A DNA stretch of 64,000 nucleotides from Fermentibacter sp963718745 [NCBI: Candidatus Fermentibacterota bacterium]. GTDB lineage: Bacteria; Fermentibacterota; Fermentibacteria; Fermentibacterales. Both the position numbers and the translations under genes were made by a program. Below, piece after piece: positions 25,598 to 33,196 of this stretch; within the stretch, counting starts at the first letter, position 1, and each line of letters begins with the position of its first letter. The DNA lies in contig OY970370.1 in the NCBI GenBank assembly GCA_963718745.1, forward strand, positions 930,001-994,000, in the 5' to 3' direction. The notes below the pieces were generated by a model that worked only from the letters and a program-made list of their open reading frames with translations, ran no database searches and was not told the origin of the DNA.

Positions 25598-27132
25598 CGG
25601 GACCTCCTGTCGTTCGTACCGTCATAGCTCACTGCATCGAAGAGGTCGAGGAGGCTCCGGGTGATCTCCCTCTCGCTGGGGGAAACCGTGGTTTCCACGT
25701 CGCCCCCCGCGCCGGGAGAGGCACCCTCCTCCGGGCTTCTGTCTGATCCGGCGTCCGGAGGCGGGACCTCGGCTGCCGGGGCGGGATCCCCGCCCGAAGC
25801 GGCACTCGCGCCCCCGGCGGGAACATCCGATCCGGACTCATCTCCGCCGCCTGCCGGGTCTCCATCGGTTGTCTCCTGTGCTTCGGTCCCCGGGGAGCGA
25901 TCCGCCGCAGCTTCTCCACCGGGGGATGCCGGCCGGGTCGACTTCGGCGCCTCCGGGGCGGCCTTTGCCATCGTGCCGGCTGCTTCCCGGGGCGCAGGCC
26001 GGAGGGCAGCCGGGGTGACCGGCGGCAGATCCTCGAGACCCACCGCCCACTGCAGCCTGGATGAGGCCACTACCGCGCTCTCGAGAACAATGCGCGGCTG
26101 ACTGGACTGCCTGGCCTCCGAGGAGGCGGAGGTGATGATGCGGAGGATGTCGAGCACCGCGGTGTCGCAGGTGGTCGAAGCCAGCCGCCTGAACACCGTT
26201 ATCTCGTTCTCGGTCATGTCGGAGAGGCCTGCCTCGCCGCCGGATGCTGCCAGCATGAGATTCCTCAGGAAATCCACCAGGGATTCGGTGAGTTCCTCGA
26301 CGCTGTAGCCCATGGCGAGGGCGCCGGACAGCAGATCCAGAGCCTCCCCCGGCCTGCCCGAGAGCATCGACCGGGTCAGACCCTCCAGTATCTCGTCCTG
26401 GACGACCCGGAGGAGGGAGGCGGCACCCTCCCTCGTGATGCGGCCGCCGGTGAAGCTCACGAGCTGGTCCATGATCGAGAGCGCGTCCCTGAGGCTGCCG
26501 CCGCTCGCACGGGTGACCATGGCGAGTGCTTCGGGCTCTATCTCGATGCCTTCCCGGGCCGCCTCCTTCGAGAGGTAGTCGGCCATCAGGGCTGCAGGGA
26601 TCCGCCTGAAGTCGAACCTCTGACAGCGGCTCACGATTGTGGCGGGAACCTTCCGGGGCTCGGTCGTGGCAAAGACGAACAGCACCTGGGGAGGCGGCTC
26701 CTCCAGTATCTTGAGGAGCGCGTTGAAGGCCTCGCGGGTCAGCATGTGGACCTCGTCGATGATGTAGATCTTCCAGCGCCCGCCGGACGAGGAGTAGCGC
26801 GCCTTCTCCCTGAGGTCCCTTATCTCGTCGATGCCGCGGTTGCTGGCACCGTCTATCTCCAGCACGTCCAGGTCGGACCCGGCCGTTATGCGCAGGCAGC
26901 TGGGGCACTCCCGGCAGGGTTCGGCCGCGGGTCCCTTCTCGCAGTTGAGCGCCTTCGCGAGGATTCTCGCAGTGGTCGTCTTGCCGACCCCGCGGGGTCC
27001 GGTGAACATGTAAGCGTGACCTATGCGGCCGCTTGCTATCGCATTCCTGAGCGTGACGGTGACGTGGTCCTGCGCCAGGACCTCGTCGAAGCCCTGCGGT
27101 CTCCACTTTCGAGCGAAAACGAGATAGCTCAT
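25594..27132 (-). CDS. dnaX: DNA polymerase III gamma/tau subunit
   Basis: The 512-residue protein begins YLVFARKWRPQGFDEVLAQDHV. It has the Walker A GPRGVGKTTTARILAKALNC, a four-cysteine zinc module (C..EPCRECPSC), YIIDEVHMLTREAFNALLKILEEPP and the sensor SRCQRFDFRRI. It is the clamp-loader motor. After residue 370 comes a 120-residue linker rich in Pro, Ala, Gly, Glu and Ser, then a short helix ITRSLLDLFDAV. This is shorter than full tau, so it may lack the polymerase-binding domain. The SRP RNA gene lies directly upstream. Confidence 0.95.
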   Translation of the reverse strand: MSYLVFARKWRPQGFDEVLAQDHVTVTLRNAIASGRIGHAYMFTGPRGVGKTTTARILAKALNCEKGPAAEPCRECPSCLRITAGSDLDVLEIDGASNRGIDEIRDLREKARYSSSGGRWKIYIIDEVHMLTREAFNALLKILEEPPPQVLFVFATTEPRKVPATIVSRCQRFDFRRIPAALMADYLSKEAAREGIEIEPEALAMVTRASGGSLRDALSIMDQLVSFTGGRITREGAASLLRVVQDEILEGLTRSMLSGRPGEALDLLSGALAMGYSVEELTESLVDFLRNLMLAASGGEAGLSDMTENEITVFRRLASTTCDTAVLDILRIITSASSEARQSSQPRIVLESAVVASSRLQWAVGLEDLPPVTPAALRPAPREAAGTMAKAAPEAPKSTRPASPGGEAAADRSPGTEAQETTDGDPAGGGDESGSDVPAGGASAASGGDPAPAAEVPPPDAGSDRSPEEGASPGAGGDVETTVSPSEREITRSLLDLFDAVSYDGTNDRRSR

Positions 27133-27152
27133 GTCCCCCCGGTGGTAAGGGT

Positions 27153-27298
27153 GGCCGGCTGCGCACGCGCGGTCCGCTCCGAGGGATGACGCGTCGCCCG
27201 GCAGTATCCGATTACCGCTGCTACCTTCCGGTCCTGACGGGGTTCACGGACTGCCGTCGCGCGGTCCTTCAGGGGGCGCAGACGGCGCGGCCGGCCGG
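27153..27298 (-). ncRNA. ffs: Signal recognition particle RNA (small bacterial type)
   Basis: Minus-strand RNA contains the SRP helix 8 core: GUCAGG-ACC-GGAA-GGU-AGCAGCGG, that is a GGAA tetraloop, the symmetric loop pairing CAGG with AGCA, and the asymmetric loop above it. Flanking strands pair over a long hairpin (GGCAGU with ACUGCC; 5' GGCCGGC with 3' GCCGGCC), which sets the ends near 27298 and 27153. Position directly before dnaX is typical. About 146 nt is longer than the E. coli 4.5S RNA; the Alu-type domain was not looked for in detail. Confidence 0.88.
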
Positions 27299-27302
27299 TT
27301 CA

Positions 27303-27330
27303 ATTATAAGGACGGGGTATGACCCGTCCA
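27303..27330 (-). promoter_or_regulatory. Overlapping terminator hairpin and promoter before the SRP RNA
   Basis: A perfect -10 box TATAAT (27308-27303) lies 5-7 nt before the SRP RNA 5' end, with TGGACG as a -35 candidate 16 bp upstream. The same stretch forms GGACGGG-loop-CCCGTCC followed by TTATAATT, a short hairpin with a U-rich tail, 5 bp after the stop of the PP2C-like gene. So one 28-bp segment could end one transcript and start the next. Confidence 0.6.
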
Positions 27331-27334
27331 GCGA

Positions 27335-28720
27335 TCAGGGGGCTATGAGGAGGCCGTAGCATCCCGGGTCGAGCCCGGCCGACATGCCCTCGAGCCCGAG
27401 GCCCGTGTAGACGCTCGGCTCACCCTGCCTCGACCTGTCGCCGTTGGCGTACATCGCATAGCTGCGGATCCAGGGAGCGCCGCCCGCCACGCTGGAGACG
27501 GTCTCGACTATCACGGCGGTGCGGGAGGCGTCGAGGGAGTCGACGCCGGGGAGCCACGCGGCGAACGACGGGACGTCGTTCTCCCTCACGACCAGGATCC
27601 TGTCGAGTCCGACGGGGTCGCCGAGGCCGAGGCGTTCGGCCATCTCCTTCGCGAAGGGCGCCATGAGGCTGTCTCCTGCGATGTAGTAGACGCCTCTCCT
27701 GATGTTCTCGTAGAGGGAGTCAGTCGGGGGGGTGACGAAGGCATCGAGGCTGTCGGGGCCGGGAAGGCCGGTCGCCTGTCCCAGCACGATGCACCGGACC
27801 GGGAGCACGGGGCCCTCGGCGGGCTTCTCCTCCGAAACGTCGGGCAGCAGCTGCAGGGGCATCACCCAGACCGAACCGGAATCCGCAGCGGCCGGGGCGG
27901 GGTCGTCGGGACCGGGTCTGCCGCAGGCCGCCCTCGAGCCGAACACGAGGGCCAGACCGAGCACGAGCACCGCCGGGACCAGGTACGGAAGAAGCCTGAA
28001 CCTCCTGGCCGAGGCTCGGCCCGCCTTCTCTCCGATCACGGCCGCAGCCCCTCCGGACCTCCGGAAGCGGACGCGCGTCTCCCTGACCAGCGCCTCGGCT
28101 GCCTGACAGGGCTCCGTCCTGCCTGTGACACAGGTCGCGATCCTCGAGGTGGGCGCGTTGTGCCAGATGCCCGGGGTGAGGATGACCACACGCTGCAACG
28201 GGGTCAGCTCCATGTGGATCACCTGGGGCTTCATGTCCTGCTGTCCCAGGAACCTGGTCAGGTCCCTGGATCTGAGCTTGTAACCCGCATCCTTCGGTCC
28301 GAGCTTCATCTCGCTCGCGAGGGTATGCTCGTCCGTCAGTGCCGAGGCTGTCGAAGCCTCCGCCAGGAAGGCTCTCGACGCGCCTGCGTGAGCTATCCAG
28401 ACCTCCCGGCCCAGGATGGCGACGGATGTCACGGAGCAGCCCCTGAGCTCCTCGGACCTGATCCTCTCCCCCGCCTCGTGGAAGGCCTCGACGAGTGCCT
28501 CTCCCACGCGGAAGGCCACGCCCTCGGCGAAGACGTCCCTGATCACCGAAACGGCTATCTCTGCGGAGCGCAGATCGCCCGAGGTGCCCTCCGCTACGGT
28601 GACGACGGACGCGAAGGGGTACTCGCCCCTGAATCCATCGGCTTCGGAAAGGGAGTCGCTGCGGCTCCTGCCCCTCGCGGAGAGCCAGGCCGAATCGAGG
28701 TTCATCTGTTGAGCGGTCAT
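27335..28720 (-). CDS. PP2C-fold membrane protein, probably catalytically inactive
   Basis: The 461-residue protein has a PPM/PP2C-like N-terminal domain (about 25-235). HAGASRAFLAEASTASALTDEHTLASEM stands where active enzymes have GDSRxY...LTxDHS. The metal ligands look lost: the usual ADGMGG reads AEGTSG and the final DN(I/V)T motif reads GGAAAVIG. One transmembrane helix follows at 244-261. A 200-residue extracytoplasmic part has ILVVRENDVPSF and VIVETVSSV, resembling a LysM/LytR-type C-terminal fold, unassigned. It starts 13 bp after tRNA-Ala and may share its transcript. Role unknown; a pseudophosphatase sensor is the best guess. Confidence 0.65.
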   Translation of the reverse strand: MTAQQMNLDSAWLSARGRSRSDSLSEADGFRGEYPFASVVTVAEGTSGDLRSAEIAVSVIRDVFAEGVAFRVGEALVEAFHEAGERIRSEELRGCSVTSVAILGREVWIAHAGASRAFLAEASTASALTDEHTLASEMKLGPKDAGYKLRSRDLTRFLGQQDMKPQVIHMELTPLQRVVILTPGIWHNAPTSRIATCVTGRTEPCQAAEALVRETRVRFRRSGGAAAVIGEKAGRASARRFRLLPYLVPAVLVLGLALVFGSRAACGRPGPDDPAPAAADSGSVWVMPLQLLPDVSEEKPAEGPVLPVRCIVLGQATGLPGPDSLDAFVTPPTDSLYENIRRGVYYIAGDSLMAPFAKEMAERLGLGDPVGLDRILVVRENDVPSFAAWLPGVDSLDASRTAVIVETVSSVAGGAPWIRSYAMYANGDRSRQGEPSVYTGLGLEGMSAGLDPGCYGLLIAP

Positions 28721-28733
28721 CGATCTCGAGGGG

Positions 28734-28809
28734 TGGTGGAGATGAGCGGATTCGAACCGCCGGCCTCTGCCTTGCGAAAGCAGCGCTCTACCAACTGAGC
28801 TACATCCCC
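28734..28809 (-). tRNA. tRNA-Ala (anticodon CGC)
   Basis: A 76-nt cloverleaf: acceptor GGGGATG/CATCTCC with the alanine-specific G3-U70 pair, D arm GCTC-AGTTGGTA-GAGC, anticodon stem CTGCT/GGCAG with loop TTCGCAA (anticodon CGC, reads GCG), T arm GGCGG-TTCGAAT-CCGCT, discriminator A73 and an encoded CCA. Confidence 0.96.
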
Positions 28810-28826
28810 GCCAGCCATGGAGTGCA

Positions 28827-28855
28827 ATTCTGCGAAATCAGGAGGTCGCGGGCAA
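28827..28855 (-). promoter_or_regulatory. Probable promoter of tRNA-Ala
   Basis: TTGCCC (28855-28850), a 17-bp spacer and CAGAAT (28832-28827) lie 17 bp before the tRNA 5' end. Both hexamers match four or more sigma-70 consensus positions. The -35 box abuts the stop codon of the upstream gene. Confidence 0.5.
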
Positions 28856-28858
28856 GTG

Positions 28859-30400
28859 TCAGGGCGAGACAAGTAATGATCCATCGCCCTTGAACCTGAT
28901 GAAGCCGGGATTGTCCGGATCCGGCGAAACCTCCGCCCCTGCAGGGACCTGCAGCACGCAGGCGGCTCTGGCCGAGACCGGCTGCCCGCTGAGCTGGATC
29001 CTCGCGTAGCGCCCGCCCGTGAAGGCCAGCGCCTGCCCGCCTGCACCCTCCACTCTGAGCATGGACGGGAGCAGTTCCGTACCGGCTTCCGCGAAGGAGA
29101 TCCCGGCGTCCGAGAACACGAGCCTGTCGCCCCTGACGAGATCTCCCCCGGCCAGGGACAGGGTGACCGGGGACCTGAAGGCCTGCCCGAGCACCATCAT
29201 CCCGGTTCCCGACAGGATTCGCTTCGGCCCTTCGGCGGTTACGGTCAGGGAGCTGTCGAATGCCATCAGATAAGCCAGCTTCATCTCGAGTCGGCCCTCG
29301 ATGAAGTCCACTACGAGCAGATCGTCCTGACCCGCAGGATGGATGTCGAAAAGTGCCGGTACATGGGTCTCTACGGTCTCGGTCCCGCCCGGGGCGGCTC
29401 CGGGGTCCGCATCGGAGGCTGCGGTCGGCATCGATCCGGGCACCTCGCCTTCCTGCACCGCCGGAGCGGGGGCGGCATCGGCAGGCTCTCCGGGGGTCTG
29501 CGTCTCGTCGATCCCGGTTACGGCAGGGGCGAGTTCCGGGATGATCCCGGAGGCGGATGCCGAGACGGCACCGGTGGCGGATGCCGAGACGGCACCGGTG
29601 GCTTCGGCGGACACCGGAACGGGCTGGTCTCCACCGCCCGCTGCGGCTCCGAATATGATCTCGAGAGAGAATGGACCTCCATCGACCCCGGATCCTGCGC
29701 CTTCAGGAGGCGTTTCGACAGCCGGCTCCACGGTGGGCTCTACGGCAGCAGAAGCCTGCTCCTGATCTGCGGGCATCGGTTCTACGACAGGCTCGGCTGT
29801 CGTATCTACGACAGGCTCTGCTGTTGCATCGGCAACCGGTTCCGCCTTTTCATCCGCAGACGGAACAGCATCCGGCAGGGCATCCGCAGCTTGTTCCACC
29901 GTGGCATAAGGTTCGGCATCCGACATGAAAACGGCTTCCAGCGGCGGGAGCTCCTCGATCATGGCCGGCTCCGGGGGCGCTGCGGCGGCTGGTTCTGCCG
30001 GTTCAGCCGGTTCTACCGGCTCCGATGACACGACGGACGGCGTTTCAGGCTCGGGCGGTACATCTCCCGCACCTTCCGACGGTCCGGATGCATCCGGGGC
30101 AGGGGCCTCCTCTACGGCCGGCTGTTCCACCGGCAGGGTGGAAACGGGAGGTTCGACCGGGGGCTCGACGACCTCGAGGACGGACGGTCCGGGTTTGACG
30201 GGAGCGGGAGGCTCCTCCCAGAAGATCGACGGGAGAGGGGGCTCGGGTTCTTCAGGTTCTGCAACAGCCTCGGCCGAAGGCTCCGGAACGGATGACCCGG
30301 CTTCCGGGGACGGCTCCATCGCACCGAAGACGGCCTGGAGAATGGGTTCCGACTCCGCACCGGCTCCGAACCCGGGAACCCCCGCCAGGGGCGTCTCCAC
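28859..30400 (-). CDS. Motif-repeat/AIM24-like protein, 3' part of a frame-disrupted gene
   Basis: This frame (513 residues from GTG 30400, open well upstream of it) has no convincing start; it continues the TPR protein that begins at 31394. First comes a disordered linker very rich in Pro, Glu, Ala and Val, with short motifs LLQSIFGEP, ILQAVFGAM, PLPSIFWEE, PPLEAVFMS and FSLEIIFGA. A beta-rich domain of about 160 residues ends the chain (LEMKLAYLMAFDSSLTVTA..RILSGTGMMVLGQAF..VTLSLAGGDLVRGDRLVF), resembling AIM24-type domains. Two motifs of the same type occur in the upstream frame, which argues for one protein. Function unknown. The gene ends 49 bp before tRNA-Ala. Confidence 0.65.
   Translation of the reverse strand: METPLAGVPGFGAGAESEPILQAVFGAMEPSPEAGSSVPEPSAEAVAEPEEPEPPLPSIFWEEPPAPVKPGPSVLEVVEPPVEPPVSTLPVEQPAVEEAPAPDASGPSEGAGDVPPEPETPSVVSSEPVEPAEPAEPAAAAPPEPAMIEELPPLEAVFMSDAEPYATVEQAADALPDAVPSADEKAEPVADATAEPVVDTTAEPVVEPMPADQEQASAAVEPTVEPAVETPPEGAGSGVDGGPFSLEIIFGAAAGGGDQPVPVSAEATGAVSASATGAVSASASGIIPELAPAVTGIDETQTPGEPADAAPAPAVQEGEVPGSMPTAASDADPGAAPGGTETVETHVPALFDIHPAGQDDLLVVDFIEGRLEMKLAYLMAFDSSLTVTAEGPKRILSGTGMMVLGQAFRSPVTLSLAGGDLVRGDRLVFSDAGISFAEAGTELLPSMLRVEGAGGQALAFTGGRYARIQLSGQPVSARAACVLQVPAGAEVSPDPDNPGFIRFKGDGSLLVSP
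29553..29600 (-). repeat. 24-bp perfect tandem duplication in the linker
   Basis: Two adjacent identical 24-bp copies (29553-29576 and 29577-29600) encode the repeated ATGAVSAS segment of the disordered linker. The repeat keeps the frame, so it is a harmless in-frame expansion and shows that this linker is prone to slippage. Confidence 0.85.
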
Positions 30401-31394
30401 CGGAGGCGCCGGGACTGGGGGGGAAGACTCGGCCTGCTTCGCAGGTTCGCCGAATATCGACTGCAGGAGTGGCTCCGACTCTGCGGGCGGGGCAGGCGGG
30501 ACCGGTTCGGCTGCGGCGGCGGAGGGTTCCTTCGGAGCAGCGGGCGGAATCCCCGCCGCGGGTTCCAGAGCCGTCCGGAAATATGCTCGTGAAATCGAAA
30601 GGCTCGCCCCCGGCCGGCTCGGGGGCCGGGGCGGGGGGCCGGGCGGATGCAGTGGAGACTGGTTCCGGGGCTCCTCCGAAAACCGACTCGAGGGAGAAGC
30701 CGTCCTCCTCTCCGGGGGTCTTCCCGGGAGGCGTACCCATGAGGGTGGATACGTCGGTGACCTCGACCACGGGCTTCTCTTCCTGGACTGCCGGCGAGAG
30801 GTTGATGCCTACGCTCGAGAGCAGCTCGGAGACGCCTGTCTCCGCCTCGCCGGTCTGGCCGACTCCGATGTCCCTCAGCAGGTTCTCGACATCCCCCGAA
30901 GTGGCGAAGACATCCTCTGCGCCGGGTTCGTCAGGGAAGACCTGGACCTCGCCGGAAGCCGCAATGGAAGGCATCCGGGCCGGCCCGGCCGGAAGCTCGG
31001 GCTCCGGTCCGGTCTCCACCGCCCTGCCGGCCATGCGCGAGACGGCCACCGATGCGCCCCTGTGGGAAGGCTCGAGGTCGAGGACGACCCTGTAGTTGTC
31101 CAGTGCCTTGTCCTTCTCCTGGAGCTCCTCGAGGACCTGGCCGAGCCTGTAGTGGTGCTGCACGCTTCCGAGCTCGAGCGTGATGAGCTGTTCCAGCTGC
31201 TCACCGGCCTCCGACCAGAGCCCGAGGGCCATGCAGGCGTCGGCGAGAAGGCTCCTGGCCCTGGCTCTGGTCCCGATCAGCGATACGGCCTTCAGCAGGA
31301 GCTCCCTGGCCTGCTCGGTCAGTCCTCTCCCGAGATAGTCTTCAGCTTCCCTGCATAGTGCGTTGTAGGTATCGCTAGTGAAGGCGTCAGCCAC
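30252..31394 (-). CDS. TPR protein with motif-rich linker, 5' part of a frame-disrupted gene
   Basis: The start is GTG 31394 behind GGAGG (6 nt). The first 110 residues are TPR helices (YLGRGLTEQARELLLKAVSLIG, SLLADACMALGLWSEAGEQLEQL, HHYRLGQVLEELQEKDKALDNYRVVLDLEP). An acidic linker follows with LLSSVGINL, FSLESVFGGAPEP and FDFTSIFPD. After about position 30580 this frame turns into Arg/Gly/Cys-rich sequence (GTLRRRSRTGPACPARR), while the +1 frame takes over the linker composition. A 1-nt shift between 30565 and 30582 therefore breaks the gene or is bypassed. Meaningful coding in this frame probably ends there, not at 30252. It lies 92 bp after tRNA-Ser(GGA). Confidence 0.65.
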   Translation of the reverse strand: MADAFTSDTYNALCREAEDYLGRGLTEQARELLLKAVSLIGTRARARSLLADACMALGLWSEAGEQLEQLITLELGSVQHHYRLGQVLEELQEKDKALDNYRVVLDLEPSHRGASVAVSRMAGRAVETGPEPELPAGPARMPSIAASGEVQVFPDEPGAEDVFATSGDVENLLRDIGVGQTGEAETGVSELLSSVGINLSPAVQEEKPVVEVTDVSTLMGTPPGKTPGEEDGFSLESVFGGAPEPVSTASARPPAPAPEPAGGEPFDFTSIFPDGSGTRGGDSARCSEGTLRRRSRTGPACPARRVGATPAVDIRRTCEAGRVFPPSPGASGGDAPGGGSRVRSRCGVGTHSPGRLRCDGAVPGSRVIRSGAFGRGCCRT

Positions 31395-31486
31395 AGGAAA
31401 CCTCCAGGGGATGGACGGTACGCTTCTGGCCGTAAGACAACGCCGCACACTCGGGCCCACCGGGGATGGGCCGCTTCACGGAAAGA

Positions 31487-31579
31487 TGGCGGAGAGAGAG
31501 GGATTCGAACCCTCGAGGGCGTTTTCACACCCTACACGATTTCCAGTCGTGCTCCATAGACCAGCTCGGACATCTCTCC
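31487..31579 (-). tRNA. tRNA-Ser (anticodon GGA)
   Basis: A 93-nt class II tRNA: acceptor GGAGAGA/TCTCTCC, D arm from TCCGAGCTGG, anticodon stem CACGA/TCGTG with loop CTGGAAA (anticodon GGA), a long variable arm (AGGGTGTGAAAACGCCCT), T arm GAGGG-TTCGAAT-CCCTC, discriminator G73 and encoded CCA. Confidence 0.95.
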
Positions 31580-31600
31580 GCAGGCTTTATGGCGGCAGAT

Positions 31601-31629
31601 AGAATAGGCCTCCCCTCCGGTCTTGTCAA
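31601..31629 (-). promoter_or_regulatory. Promoter of tRNA-Ser(GGA)
   Basis: A consensus -35 TTGACA (31629-31624), exactly 17 bp of spacer and TATTCT (31606-31601) precede the tRNA by 21 bp. The downstream TPR gene may be read from the same promoter. Confidence 0.65.
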
Positions 31630-31694
31630 CGAAATACCGGCGGAGGGCCATGCTGATGGGACCGGACGGGCGCGCATGACGCGCCACGAGTCCC

Positions 31695-32609
31695 TCAGGG
31701 ACAGATCCTGCAGTTGTCGTAGGGGCGTAACCGCTTGCACGCCTTCCACCCGGCGGCCGTTTTCCAGGCCTCCCGCGAGGGGACCACGAGACCGGGGGCG
31801 TCCGGGCCGGCGAAGGGGCAGGGGCGGAGCCCGCCCCGGGCGTCCAGGCAGAGGTACTCGAGCTGGGGACAGGGAGCGCCCGTCCGTTTGAGTTCGATCG
31901 AACCCCCGGCACCCAGCCTGTACGGGCAGTCCGGGTCGTCGAGCGCCAGAGCGCCGGCCGCGCGGTAGCCCGACCCTGAAGGGTCATACAGGGCATGCAC
32001 TGTTCTCGCGTTCTTCCATCCCTCCCGGCAGGCGAGCTCGACGAAGGCGGGACCGTCCCCGGCCGACCCCCCCCACCTCGTGAAGATGACCTCGATCATC
32101 GCTCCGGAGCCTCCGCGCGACGCCATGCGGATGGCATCGACGGCCTCCCCGAGGCGGTCGACACCCTTCACGGCGATCCACGATCCGCTCGTCGCAGCGG
32201 GGAGGGAGAAGAGCCATCTGTCCACCGGGAGCGCGGCGAGGCGGGGAGTCATCCCCAGCGCCACCGTACTGATGGAAACCATGCTGGAGTGCCTGCGCGC
32301 GACGTCCACCAGCTCCGCCAGGCTGCCGGACGCGAGGGGGTCCGAATGTCTGCCGGCGAAATGGATCGTCGCGTGCGGCACGGGCCTTGTCTCGAGCCAG
32401 CTCTCCAGGACACGGGCGGAGAGCTCCGCGGGTTTCGCGGGGAGGACGCAGCCCGCGCAGCCGCCCGTACAGCCTTCGGAAGGCTCGACCACGAGCCCCC
32501 TGGGAAGCCCGGCGAGCCTGCAGGAGACGAGTTTCAGACCCAGGCCGAAAGGCCACGCAGGCCCGCGCCTGCGTACGGTGGCGAGGAACGCGCCTGCTGC
32601 ACGCCTCAT
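31695..32609 (-). CDS. Radical SAM protein with SPASM-like C-terminal cysteines
   Basis: The 304-residue protein has CTGGCAGC at about 47-54, a Cx3Cx2C radical SAM iron-sulfur site, followed by a partial TIM-barrel pattern (ATIHFAGRHSDPLASGSLAELVDVAR, SISTVALG, GAMIEVIFTRWGG). The C-terminal part has CPQLEYLCLDARGGLRPCPFAG and a final CKRLRPYDNCRICP, an auxiliary-cluster (SPASM/twitch) arrangement. The substrate cannot be told; no precursor peptide gene is seen next to it. Its ATG overlaps the maf stop as ATGA, so it belongs to the dtd-maf operon. Confidence 0.72.
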   Translation of the reverse strand: MRRAAGAFLATVRRRGPAWPFGLGLKLVSCRLAGLPRGLVVEPSEGCTGGCAGCVLPAKPAELSARVLESWLETRPVPHATIHFAGRHSDPLASGSLAELVDVARRHSSMVSISTVALGMTPRLAALPVDRWLFSLPAATSGSWIAVKGVDRLGEAVDAIRMASRGGSGAMIEVIFTRWGGSAGDGPAFVELACREGWKNARTVHALYDPSGSGYRAAGALALDDPDCPYRLGAGGSIELKRTGAPCPQLEYLCLDARGGLRPCPFAGPDAPGLVVPSREAWKTAAGWKACKRLRPYDNCRICP

Positions 32610-33196
32610 CGGGCGATGCCGGCCCGGAGCCCCCTGATGGCCAGCACCGTGCGGGCGAGGGGAAGGCCCATCACGTTGAAGAAGCAGCCTTCGATCCTGT
32701 CGACGAGAACGCTTCCGTATCCCTGGATACCGTAAGCCCCGGCCTTGTCCATGGGCTCGCCGGTATCCACGTATGCCTCGATCTCGGCTTCCGAAAGACT
32801 CCTGAACCTGACCCGGGAGACCTCGCAGAAGCTCACCGGTGAGGATCCACCGAGCAGCGCAACCCCACCGTACACCTCGTGCCAGCCACCGGACAGGACC
32901 GACAGCATGCGGACCGCCCCGTCCCTGTCGGGAGGCTTTCCGAGAACCTCCCCCCGGACCATCACGAGCGTGTCCGCGCCCAGTACGATCCTGCCGGGGA
33001 GCCCCGCCGCGACGGCGGAGGCCTTGGCCATGGAATGCCCCAGCACGAGGGACTCGGGGTCTCCGGAACCGTTCTCCTCGTCGATGTCGGAAGGGAACGT
33101 CTCGAACGGGATGCCGGCGAGGTTCAGCATCGTGCTCCTCCTCGGCGACCTGCTCGCGAGCACCAGAGGCTCGTCGAAGGGGTACCAGAAACTCAA
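32606..33196 (-). CDS. maf: Maf-type nucleoside triphosphate pyrophosphatase
   Basis: The 196-residue protein shows PLVLASRSPRRSTMLNLAGIPFE at the start, the ADTLVMVRGEVLGKPPDRDGAVRMLSVLSG core, and GAYGIQGYGSVLVDRIEGCFFNVMGLPL at the end: the full Maf pattern. It hydrolyses dTTP/UTP or modified nucleotides, and is tied to septum inhibition. The start is TTG 33196, sharing TTGA with the dtd stop and preceded by GGGAGG. Confidence 0.93.
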   Translation of the reverse strand: MSFWYPFDEPLVLASRSPRRSTMLNLAGIPFETFPSDIDEENGSGDPESLVLGHSMAKASAVAAGLPGRIVLGADTLVMVRGEVLGKPPDRDGAVRMLSVLSGGWHEVYGGVALLGGSSPVSFCEVSRVRFRSLSEAEIEAYVDTGEPMDKAGAYGIQGYGSVLVDRIEGCFFNVMGLPLARTVLAIRGLRAGIAR

